From Planctomycetota bacterium (GTDB lineage Bacteria; Planctomycetota; UBA8742; UBA2392), in contig JADLFN010000068.1 of the NCBI GenBank assembly GCA_020845475.1, positions 1 through 47,635 on the forward strand: a stretch of 47,635 nucleotides of DNA, in the 5' to 3' direction. Positions within the stretch are counted from its first letter, which is position 1. Each line of letters begins with the position of its first letter. This document shows positions 35,436 to 44,600 of the stretch, one piece after another. The translations under genes and the position numbers were made by a program. The notes under the pieces were generated by a model. It searched no databases. It was not told the DNA's origin and saw only the letters and a list, made by a program, of their open reading frames with translations.

Positions 35436-38400
35436 ATGGACTTCAAACAAGCCGTCGCCGCGATCATCGAATACAGCAAGCACGTCCGCGACCACACAAA
35501 GGAAGCGGGCCGCGTGACGCACTTTGCGAACCTGCTTCACGGCGTTTTCAACGACGATCCGAAGACCGTTGCCGATTACACGCAGTCAATGGAGCGTGGC
35601 GTCACTTATCTTTCCGAGAACGCGACCATCATCCGCCGTGGGCGCATCGACGCTTTGGTCGGCCATGTGATCATGGAGTTCAAGGTCAGCTTGGCATCGG
35701 GGCGCGCAACGGCGAAGAAGGAGTTGCGTCAATACGCTGTCGGGCTGTGCCGCGCGTTAAAACTGGAGGATATCCCTTTTGTAGGCATCGCCACGGACGG
35801 GCTTGTTTTCGAGCGATACCTGCTCAGCCTGCCGGCAGGCAAGAAGTTGAGCGAAGAGAACATCGAAGTCGCGCTGGCAGATACGCTTGAACTCAAACCC
35901 AACGAGAATTCCGCTGAAGAGTTCTACTGGTTTCTGCATCGCAATCTTATGCAGCAGGGCGACCGAGTGCCAACGCCCCATTCGTTCGTGCGCGAATTCG
36001 GCCCCGCAGGGCCCGTGTTCGGCGCGGCCAAACGTGCGCTGGAGGCGGCTTACGCACTTGTAGAGAACGAACCCGACGTGCAACTGGCCCGCAGCCAGTG
36101 GAGCAAGTATCTTCAATACAGCTACGGATCTAAAGTTGGTGAAGGTCCCGAAGGCGCCAGGCTATTCCTCAAGCACACCTATCTGGCAGGCCTCGCCAAG
36201 TTCATGGTTTGGGCCGCGTTCCAGCCCAAAGGCAGCCCTGAAGACGAACGCGAACTGGTGCACGACGTGATTTCCGGCGAGTTTTTTCTGCGTATGAAAG
36301 TAAGGGGCAGCAGCGACCGCGACGTGTTCCATTGGGTGCTCAAGCCCCAGGTGGAAAAGCTGGTCGTTCCTATGTGGCTGCAACTCCTGCATGAACTCAA
36401 GAACTACAAACTCAAGGACCTCAAGGCGGACATCCTCAAGGTCCTTTACGAGACATTGGTTGACCCCAGCGAACGCCACGATTTGGGGGAGTACTACACA
36501 CCCGACTGGCTCTGCCGCGCTGTGGTGGACGATATCTGGCCCGAAGACAACGAAATGGGCGACGCATTGCCCGGCACACTCGATCCCACTTGCGGCTCGG
36601 GCAGTTTTCTCGTCGCTTTGATTCACCGAGCCCGGGAGGCGCTGAGTCTGGCAAAGATCGCAGTGGGAACACGGGCCTACATGATCGCGGACAAAATCGT
36701 TGGATTCGACATTCACCCGCTGGCCGTTATCGTCGCCAAGGCCAACTACATGCTGGCATTGGGAGACTTGCTTCAACAGACACAGCGTGTTGTTTTCATT
36801 CCTGTTTTCATGGCCGATACGCTGATTGATCGAAAGTCGCCCGACAGTCCCGTAAAGGAAATGGAGTTTGAGGGCCAAGGGCACCCCGTTCGGATCGGCG
36901 ACCCGGAGCTTGAAACCGTGATGTTTCCCGAGCCCGTGGACCAGGCGGGCAACCTGTTGTTCGATGAATTGATTGATGCTTCCAAACAGGCGGCGGAAGA
37001 ATTCGTGGCTGGGCACGAATTAAGCGCGCAAACGCTCGAGCGCGTGCTTGAGCGCAGCGTCTATTATTGGCGCAAGATGGAGGATTTCGAGAAGGTCGAT
37101 TGCGTGAAAGCTGTCGGCAAACTCGGCAAACAGATGGGCCAATTGGCCAAAGAGAATCGGGACACGATTTGGGCGTGGGTGGCGCGTAATTTTACGCGAC
37201 CGTACCTTTACGAACGACGCTTCAAGTACATCGTGGGTAACCCACCTTGGCTCTCTTTCCGTTTCGTGACCAATCCCAAGTACAAGGAAAAACTGGAGCG
37301 GTTGGCCATTTCCCGCTACGGCGTGTGCGCTGACAAGTCGAGCTTGCGAACTCAAACGGAGCTGGCCACGACCTTCATGCTTTTCGCAAGCCACACCTTC
37401 CTTCAACAGAATTTCGGTTACATCGCAATGGTCTTGCCGCGGGCGGTTTTTTCCGGCGATCAGCACGCCAAGTTTCGCGCAGGGCCAAGCGGCTGGGGCG
37501 CCGAGGATTTTCGCTTCGAAAAAGTCTGGGACCTCGCCAAGGTTTTTCCGCTGTTCAATGTGCCAACCTGCGTGATTTTCGCCCGCGCCAAGAAGCGCGC
37601 CGAAGAGAAGAAACCCATCGCCGGAAAGGTGTTCGAGGCGCGCTTCACCGAGCGTGAGCCGATGAAATCAGAGGTCAGCGAGCGGCTCAAAACGCGCAGC
37701 GTGAAGTGGCATCTGGTGAAGATGGGCGAGCGCACAGCGTGGAGCGAGAATGAAGATGCCCCCGAGTTTTCCGGGCGATCCTATTACGCTGATAAGTTTT
37801 TTCAGGGTGCAACTATCGTTCCACGCAATGCGTTCTTCGTGCGCGTTCACGGCGGCTTGCCCAAGGGCCGCGACCAGGTCGTTTCCATTGACACCGACCC
37901 AGAGCAGGCGAGAACGGCCAAAGAACCGTGGAAGAGCTTGGTGTTCAAAGGCGAGATTCAGCGCCGTTTCCTGTTCAAATCAGCCCTCGCCAAACACTTA
38001 CTGCCATTCACGCTTGATGGTGAATTGCCCGACGTGGTTCTGCCGCTGTTGATGACCGATGACGGAAGCAAATTGCGCAATCCCAAGGTCATGAAGAGCA
38101 GTGAATTGCGCGTGGACGGATTCCTTGAAGCCGCCAGGTATTTCGAGAGCGTCGAAAAGGCCTACGCCAAGAACCGCAAGGGTGCGGCGAGCGAACGAAC
38201 GCCGACAGTTCAAGAACGCCTGGACTACAACGGTGGCCTCACGCGTCAGGAGTTTGGAAAGAGATATGTGATTGGTTACAACCACTCTGGTACGAACATC
38301 GCAAGTTCTGTCGTGGATTGCCGGTCCATGCCGTCAACATTCGTAATCGACGTGAAATGGTACGGTTTCAGAACAAATGACCGTGACGAAGCGAGTTACT

Positions 38401-38708
38401 TGTGCGTTCTGCTGAATGCCCCTTCGATTAACGATTTGATCAAGCCTTATCAGTCGCGCGGATTGCAGGGCGAACGAGACATCCACAAAAAGGTTCTTGA
38501 GGTTCCTTTTCCAAAGTTTGACCCGAACAAAAAGCTGCACACTCAGCTTGCCGAGTTGGGCGAGGAGTGTGCCGAAATCGCCCGCAAGGCCGTTTCATCG
38601 CTCACGGGAAAAACCGTCGGCGCGCGGCGCAGCGCCATGCGCGTCATCCTTGCCAAGCAGCTTGCTGCAATCGACGAACTTCTACCCAAGTTGATCAAAG
38701 GCATGTAA
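35436..38708 (+). CDS. Fused PD-(D/E)xK nuclease and N6-adenine DNA methyltransferase (type IIG-like)
   Basis: The 1090-residue protein combines restriction and modification in one chain. The N-terminal nuclease has RIDALVGHVIMEFK (D72, E81, K83), followed by LRQYAVGL, as in PD-(D/E)xK folds. The methyltransferase has LGEYYTP, motif I DPTCGSGSF near residue 385 and catalytic NPPW near 601. The C-terminal ~350 residues should hold the target-recognition region (NYNHSGTNIASS, then LNAPSIND). By family knowledge it methylates adenine and cuts unmodified DNA; the recognition site is unknown. Codon use is somewhat different from core genes, which suits horizontal acquisition. Confidence 0.88.
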   Translation: MDFKQAVAAIIEYSKHVRDHTKEAGRVTHFANLLHGVFNDDPKTVADYTQSMERGVTYLSENATIIRRGRIDALVGHVIMEFKVSLASGRATAKKELRQYAVGLCRALKLEDIPFVGIATDGLVFERYLLSLPAGKKLSEENIEVALADTLELKPNENSAEEFYWFLHRNLMQQGDRVPTPHSFVREFGPAGPVFGAAKRALEAAYALVENEPDVQLARSQWSKYLQYSYGSKVGEGPEGARLFLKHTYLAGLAKFMVWAAFQPKGSPEDERELVHDVISGEFFLRMKVRGSSDRDVFHWVLKPQVEKLVVPMWLQLLHELKNYKLKDLKADILKVLYETLVDPSERHDLGEYYTPDWLCRAVVDDIWPEDNEMGDALPGTLDPTCGSGSFLVALIHRAREALSLAKIAVGTRAYMIADKIVGFDIHPLAVIVAKANYMLALGDLLQQTQRVVFIPVFMADTLIDRKSPDSPVKEMEFEGQGHPVRIGDPELETVMFPEPVDQAGNLLFDELIDASKQAAEEFVAGHELSAQTLERVLERSVYYWRKMEDFEKVDCVKAVGKLGKQMGQLAKENRDTIWAWVARNFTRPYLYERRFKYIVGNPPWLSFRFVTNPKYKEKLERLAISRYGVCADKSSLRTQTELATTFMLFASHTFLQQNFGYIAMVLPRAVFSGDQHAKFRAGPSGWGAEDFRFEKVWDLAKVFPLFNVPTCVIFARAKKRAEEKKPIAGKVFEARFTEREPMKSEVSERLKTRSVKWHLVKMGERTAWSENEDAPEFSGRSYYADKFFQGATIVPRNAFFVRVHGGLPKGRDQVVSIDTDPEQARTAKEPWKSLVFKGEIQRRFLFKSALAKHLLPFTLDGELPDVVLPLLMTDDGSKLRNPKVMKSSELRVDGFLEAARYFESVEKAYAKNRKGAASERTPTVQERLDYNGGLTRQEFGKRYVIGYNHSGTNIASSVVDCRSMPSTFVIDVKWYGFRTNDRDEASYLCVLLNAPSINDLIKPYQSRGLQGERDIHKKVLEVPFPKFDPNKKLHTQLAELGEECAEIARKAVSSLTGKTVGARRSAMRVILAKQLAAIDELLPKLIKGM

Positions 38709-38747
38709 CTGCCGTTAGGCGACGCGCGAAGGGCGATCTGTACGGTT

Positions 38748-38783
38748 CTTTGGAGTGCGCCGGCAAGCCGGCGCACTCCAAAG
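38748..38783. terminator. 17-bp perfect hairpin between convergent genes
   Basis: CTTTGGAGTGCGCCGGC and GCCGGCGCACTCCAAAG pair perfectly around an AA loop. It lies between two convergent stops (38708 and 38803), so it can serve both as a bidirectional terminator. The length and GC-rich core also resemble palindromic repeat elements. No T-run follows on either strand beyond the stem's own CTTT. Confidence 0.65.
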
Positions 38784-38802
38784 ATGGGTTACCCTGCCGT
38801 TC

Positions 38803-40218
38803 CTACCGGCCGGTTCTTCCGGTGTTTCCTGTGTTGCGGTTGCCGCTGTTGTTCGTGCGGCCGGTGTTCCCGCTTGTGCGTGTGCCGCTGCTGGGAGTGC
38901 GGCTGCCGCTGGTGCGGGTTCCGCTGGTGCGCGTGCCGCTGGTGCGGCTTCCGCCGCTGCCTTGCAGGTTGCTGGTCATTCTTGGCTTGGGTTTGCCCAC
39001 ATAGGCCGTGGCCGGGTCAAGCGCCGGGTAGGCCTTGTAGAAGTACTGGCGCCACTGGCTCTGGTTTTCGCCCAGGTTCTTGCCCGTGATTTTCACCAGG
39101 CTGGATTGCGCGGCGCGGCTTACGAGCGGGTTTTGATCGGAGATCAAATCGACAAGCGGATAAGCCAGCGATTCCTTCTCTTTGGTCACGAGCAGCGGCA
39201 GGCTTTCCGCCGCGGCCAGCCGCACCTGCGCCGAGCGGTCGCCCGTGGCCTGGATCAGTGAGTCAATGGCGCGTTCGTCGGTGGTTTCGGCCAGGGCGAT
39301 AGCCGCGCTTTCGCGCACGGCGTCGTCGAGGTCGGAGAGGCCAAAGAGCAGTGCGCCAAAGACGACATCCGGGTCGCCCCGGAAGTGGCTGACGAGCGAA
39401 CTGAGCGCCTCGCGGCGGACATCGGCGGCTTCGTCGTCTTCGCTGGCGGCAATGAGCGCGGGTACAATCACTTTGTTCGGGTCGGCCAGTTTGCCCAGCG
39501 CAATGGCAGAGGCCACGCGCAGTTCATCGCTGGGCAGCGACAGGCCGTAGATGAGGTCGGACGTGGCACTGACATCGCCGATGTCGCCCAGCGCGTTGAC
39601 GGCGGCAACCTGCACGCCCATCACGCTGTCGCCCACGAAGCGATCGACCACGGGCGAGATGCTGTCATTGAGCACTTTGTCGTAAGAAACGGCGTAGGCG
39701 GCAATGGCCGTGCGCCGCATGGAGGGGGAGGTGTCCTTGTTCGCCATCACGGCGCGCAGCGTGTTCATGAGCTGGTCGTGCCTGGGGTAATCGCGCAGTT
39801 TTTCACCCAGCGTGGCGAGGCCGAGCACGGCGTTGATGCGCACGCTTTCGGGCTCGTCTTCATCGTTGATTTTGTCGAGCAGCGGGCCAATCACGGAAAC
39901 GTCGCCGGTGAAGCCCAGCACCACGCCCGCCAGGCGGCGGCGCGGCGTGGAGGAGTAATCGCTCAAGGCCGAAATCAGCGCCACCTGATAGCGCCGGGCC
40001 TGTTCGCTGATGCCGCGCCGCAGGGAGGACTCGCTGTTTTCGTCGGCACGATCAATGGCCTGGGCGAGGAGGCTCAGGTCATTGTCCATTTTCTCGAGGG
40101 TTTTGTCGTCGAGGTAGGAGTAATTGTTGGACTTGTCTTCGGTGGATTTCGTGCCGGCACAACCGCCCGCAAGCAGACACAGCCCGGCCAGAACCATAAC
40201 GCCAACGTGATACTTCAT
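38803..40218 (-). CDS. HEAT-repeat lipoprotein
   Basis: The 471-residue protein starts MKYHVGVMVLAGLCLLAGGC, a clear lipoprotein signal with the lipobox Cys. Six or more helical HEAT/PBS-type repeats (about 85-395) follow, with typical RxxAAxALG cores (VQVAAVNALGDIGD, LRVASAIALGKLAD, VRLAAAESLPLL). A C-terminal tail of about 70 residues is made of SGTRT/NTGRT repeats and looks disordered or cell-wall-associated. It probably scaffolds partners in the periplasm. A GAGG ribosome site supports ATG 40218. Confidence 0.85.
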   Translation of the reverse strand: MKYHVGVMVLAGLCLLAGGCAGTKSTEDKSNNYSYLDDKTLEKMDNDLSLLAQAIDRADENSESSLRRGISEQARRYQVALISALSDYSSTPRRRLAGVVLGFTGDVSVIGPLLDKINDEDEPESVRINAVLGLATLGEKLRDYPRHDQLMNTLRAVMANKDTSPSMRRTAIAAYAVSYDKVLNDSISPVVDRFVGDSVMGVQVAAVNALGDIGDVSATSDLIYGLSLPSDELRVASAIALGKLADPNKVIVPALIAASEDDEAADVRREALSSLVSHFRGDPDVVFGALLFGLSDLDDAVRESAAIALAETTDERAIDSLIQATGDRSAQVRLAAAESLPLLVTKEKESLAYPLVDLISDQNPLVSRAAQSSLVKITGKNLGENQSQWRQYFYKAYPALDPATAYVGKPKPRMTSNLQGSGGSRTSGTRTSGTRTSGSRTPSSGTRTSGNTGRTNNSGNRNTGNTGRTGR

Positions 40219-40662
40219 TTCAACCTCGCGGTGAGAGACCTTGCTGTTGCGCCGTATGCGAGCGCTCTGAAATGGGGTCAGGCACCGCACCCGGCGCCAG
40301 ACCCCATTTCATGACGCTGCTGATGGGGCAACGACTTTCCTTTATACGCCAAGGGGCCTGCCCGCGTTTGAACAAAAGACGCTGATCGAAAGAAATGGGC
40401 AACCGCCACGGAAATGGGTTCAGGTGTGCGCCGCGTAACGAGGCGTCACCCTGCGCGCCTGCCCAAACTCCGGCAGGGGCGTTGGCAGGCGCAGCAACAA
40501 AGGCCGGCAATCTGCCCGTAAATGAAAGCGCCGCAATGAGTTATGAATACGCGCGCGGGGCAGGCAGGCTGTGGCGCGGCGGGCTGACCCATCCTATCCT
40601 TTGGCTGGCACCGTGGTTGCAGCGCATGCAGTGATTGAAGGCCTCGTTAAGGGCGCGTGGGC
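40219..40662. other. Long divergent intergenic region
   Basis: This 440-base region separates the divergent HEAT lipoprotein and VWA-like genes. It holds repeat copy 2 (40268-40311) and a diverged half copy (AAATGGGTTCAGGTG near 40404). Several frames are open but none has codon bias or a ribosome site. No RNA gene was recognised. Confidence 0.5.
40268..40311. repeat. GGGGTCAGG-type inverted repeat, copy 2
   Basis: TGAAATGGGGTC (40268-40279) pairs with GACCCCATTTCA (40300-40311), with an additional GGC/GCC pair just inside. The core AAATGGGGTCAGGCACCG is identical to the first copy at 28640-28657; the rest of the spacer differs. Confidence 0.75.
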
Positions 40663-41448
40663 ATGACTCGTTTGCTTCTATCTCTGGTGATGATCCTGGC
40701 CGCGTTCGCGTTATGCGCACGGCCCGGCTACGCCCAGGAGAAGCCGCCCCAAGAAACGCCCGCGGAAACGCCCAAAGAAACGCCCAAAGAAGGCACACCG
40801 CGCGAAGACGGCCATGACCGGCCCACGCCTTACCCGCGCATCCGTTTCAAACCCGACAAGATTGAAAAGGTCGATACGCCCGAAGGCGGCAAGAAGGATG
40901 TTGTCTCGCGCGTGTACCTTCTCGACCTCAGCGACGACATGACGGCCACGGAATCGCTCGAGGACGGCACCGTGACTTCGCGCCTGGAGCTGGCCAAGTC
41001 CAAGATGAAGCAGGCGCTGGATGAACTTTCCAAGCGGCGCGACGCGGTGTTCAACATTGCCAGCTTCGGCACGGTCTCGGATTTCGCGGACAACAGCCAG
41101 CCTCTGGCGATCTCGGCAGAAGTGATCGAGAAAGCCAAGAAATGGGTGGATGACCGTGTGGCCGGCGGCAAATCCGACCTGTACAACCTGCTCAAGGCGC
41201 TTTTCGATCAGGAACCCACGTCTGCCCAGATGCTGGTGGGCAGCAGCCCGGCCGCGCCGGCCGGGGTTGACGTAAAGACGATCGAGGCCGCCGGCGGCGT
41301 GCAGGATTACCTTATTGCGGCCCTGACGGAGTGGCGCGGCAAGAAAAAGACGCGCCTCGATATCGTTGGCATTTCGCTGACGGAAGAACAGCGCGAGTTC
41401 TATCGAAAGCTGGCGCAGGCAGGCGGCGGAGTGTATCTGGATGGCTGA
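40663..41448 (+). CDS. Secreted VWA-like domain protein
   Basis: The 261-residue product has a signal peptide ending GYA-QE, a Pro/Glu/Thr-rich spacer and then a fold resembling von Willebrand A: SRVYLLDLSDDM at the MIDAS strand, KSKMKQALDEL helix, FNIASFGT strand and a terminal KTRLDIVGISL strand. The MIDAS DxSxS is altered to DLSDD, so metal binding may be lost. GTG 40657 is an alternative start. Confidence 0.75.
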   Translation: MTRLLLSLVMILAAFALCARPGYAQEKPPQETPAETPKETPKEGTPREDGHDRPTPYPRIRFKPDKIEKVDTPEGGKKDVVSRVYLLDLSDDMTATESLEDGTVTSRLELAKSKMKQALDELSKRRDAVFNIASFGTVSDFADNSQPLAISAEVIEKAKKWVDDRVAGGKSDLYNLLKALFDQEPTSAQMLVGSSPAAPAGVDVKTIEAAGGVQDYLIAALTEWRGKKKTRLDIVGISLTEEQREFYRKLAQAGGGVYLDG

Positions 41449-41654
41449 TGCTGATTTCGATTCTCGATTCCGGATTGATGTAGCCGCGCTTTGCATGCCG
41501 GCCCGCCAATCCGGAATCCAGAACCGAAAATGCCGGAGCCGAACCCCTTCGGTTCCTGTGTAAGGGCGAAAGCAGGTTGAATCGCACGTTCAACCGTTTT
41601 GCCCCTGTTGCGCGCCAATCTTGCGGGGCGGCATTTTGCCGCGTTGGAGGAACG

Positions 41655-44600
41655 ATGCATCTTTACTCGATGAGAAACTCTCGCCGCGGCACCATGTTGA
41701 TCGTGGTGCTGGGGTTGCTGGTGGCGCTGTTCGTCATTGGCACCTCGTTCTCGTACATTGTGTTGGCCGAGCGCAAAGCCTCGACCAACTACCTTGACCG
41801 CCAGCGCGCGCTCGACCTGGCCTTTGACGGCGTGGAATACTCGATCGCGCGCCTGCGCGCCGAGAGCACGCGCAACCACTATGAGGGGCTCTCCGACAAA
41901 GAATTCGAGTATGACCCGGTTGGCCGCGATATTGACGGCCCCAACTTCGCGCGCAAAACGCTAGATAGCCGCGACGTTCGCGTCTCCTGGAACAAGACCA
42001 CCACCACTACCAATAACGCCAAAGACCAGAACCCTGACCGCGGCTGGATTGACTTCAACAACAACGGCACGGTTGACGGCAACGAAACCCGTTACGGCGG
42101 CGACAAAATGGGCGGCGCTTCGGCCGCCAATGCGCGCAACTTCCTTTCCGGCGTCACGCTCTTTCACGCGGAGGGCATCCGCATTGATTCCAACCCGCGC
42201 GAAAGCCGCACTTACGAGAACAACCAGGCCTTTGGCGCATCGGGTACCTACGAGGATTTGGGCGATTACACGCGCGTCAAGGTGATTGACGCCGCTGCGC
42301 AGTTCAACCTGAACAGCTTCAAGGGCGACCGCCTGGCGGAAATGCTGATGGTGCTGGGCGTGGAGATTGACAAGTGGGTCTCCGGCGGCAAGGGCAGCGG
42401 GCAGTTCAACCCGTTCCAGTCGGATGTCGTGGAGGCCGTCGTCAAGACGCACGAAGAAGCGGGCAATTTCCTGACCAACAAGGAACAGCTTCGCCCGCTG
42501 TGGGACGGCAGCAGCGCCTCGCGCAAAGTCGAGTTCTACGACCTGGCGATGAACTTCGTGACCGTGAACAACTGGCAGGACATCAAGTACCGCGAATACG
42601 TTGACAACGCGGCCGTGGCCGATCCGGACAAAGCCAAGAACCCCACCGGCAAGATGCCCATGGAAATCTGGCGTGAAGGTTATTCAAACCCCGGCCAGCC
42701 CACGGGCGGCCGCGAAGGCTGGCCGGACTGGCAGCCTGACGCCAGCACCTCAACGCGCGCCCCGATCAATGTGAACACAGCACCCAAGCCGGTGCTGGTG
42801 ATGCTGTTCCTCGGACTTGAGGCCCGCGCGCGCATGCTTTATTTCCGCAAGGCCAACGCCATTGCCGAGGAGGACACGCTGTACAAGGAACTGTTCGGCG
42901 TAGCACCCCAGCGCCTGGTGTTCGGCACACCCGACATCGGCCGCCAGAACGGCGTTCCCCTGCAAATCTCGGGCGTGAGTGAATCGCCCGCGGCTGCGCC
43001 CGGAAGCGGCAACAAGGGCAACCAGGCGATTTTCCAGCTTGTCGATATCGGGCCGATTACCGGCGCCCCCACCGGCGGCCAGACCACCGCGGGCGGCGGC
43101 GGCGCGGACCTGGCCGGTGCATTGGCCGATGAAATCATCGCCCAGCGCAAGGTGCACCCGTTCACCAGCTGGCAGGACTTTGACACCCGTTTCTGCTACC
43201 AGACGCTGCTCGGCCTCTCGGCCAACAAGCGCGATACCATGAACGTGCCTGATCTCGTCAGCGCCCAGCGCTCCGGCTTCACCGATCCCGGCAACGTCAC
43301 GGGCCTGAACCTCAAGCTGCTGCCCGATCCGCGCAACTGCAAGAGTGCCGCCAACCCGCTGCCCTCGACCGATGCCTCGATGTCGCAGACCGCCTTCAAA
43401 GCCTGGTACTGGAAGTCATGCGTGGACATGATCCGCGCTTCGCTCAACCCCAACAACACCACCGCGCGCTACAACGCCGATTATCCTTACCACAAGAATG
43501 TGGACCGCATGGACCTGGTCAAGGCCTGCCCGCCCGTGTGCTTCTCCAGCATGGGCATCTATGAAGTCGTCAGCCAGGGTGAAGTGCTGGCCCCGGTCAC
43601 GCGCGGCCTGAACTCACAGGAAACCACCACGGTCGCGGGCGGAACCAGCAACGTGCGCATGCCCGTCGCGCGCCGCCAGGTGCGTACGCTCGTTGAGATT
43701 TACTCCGTGCTGCGCCACACTTCGCAGGTTGATTTCATGACGCCGCTCGACCCGGACGTCATCACCAACGCGGCCACGGCCTCGGGCTCGAGCCTGGCCA
43801 AGAACGTGGTGTCACTCTCGAAGTTCGGCACCATGACCGGCCCGTACTCGGCCGATGAGCGCGCCGCCGGCGTCTGGACCTTTGACAGCACCACCGACCC
43901 CGTCAAGTTCCCCGAGGATTCCACCTACCTCGGCCAGCAGCGCAAGAACGGTTACAACAAACCCAGCGACCTCTCGCGCGATTTCGGCTATGTTTCACAG
44001 CGCCCGCAGGATCGCACGCCCATGCAGCCCATGCAGACGGGCCTCACGTTCCATCTGCGCGCCAATGAAGGTCTGGACGGCCGCACGCCCCCCCTCCCCG
44101 GCTCAGGCGTGACCAACACCAGCGGCGTTTACGGCCTCAACAGTTGGGATGGCGGCGGCGACCCGCAGGACGCCATTGTCGGGCACTTCGGCAACAAACC
44201 CTGGAACGATCGCGTGGTCTTTGACGATTTCGTGTCCACCGCCACGCCGCGCAAAGTCGATCGCGCCAACAACAACGCGCAGGATGAATTCGCCTCCGCT
44301 GACAAGGCCGAAGGCATTGCCGGCGGCCCCGGCGGCGGTGAATCCACGCGCTATGCCACGCTGGTTCCGGACGGCGTTTTCCTGCGCTCTTCCGCCATCC
44401 GCACCGCGCTGCGCTACGAGGGCGAACTGGCCAGCATGTACGGCAAGCGCGGCATCGGGCGCATGCCGCGCCTCAAGCTGCTGCGCTATCCCAACGCCAC
44501 CAAGGATACGAACCGTCCCTTCGGCCCCATCGCTGCGGGCTCGCCCGAACCCGGCCCGCAGGATCAGGCCGGCGCCGGCATCACGGAAGTGCGCAAGCGC

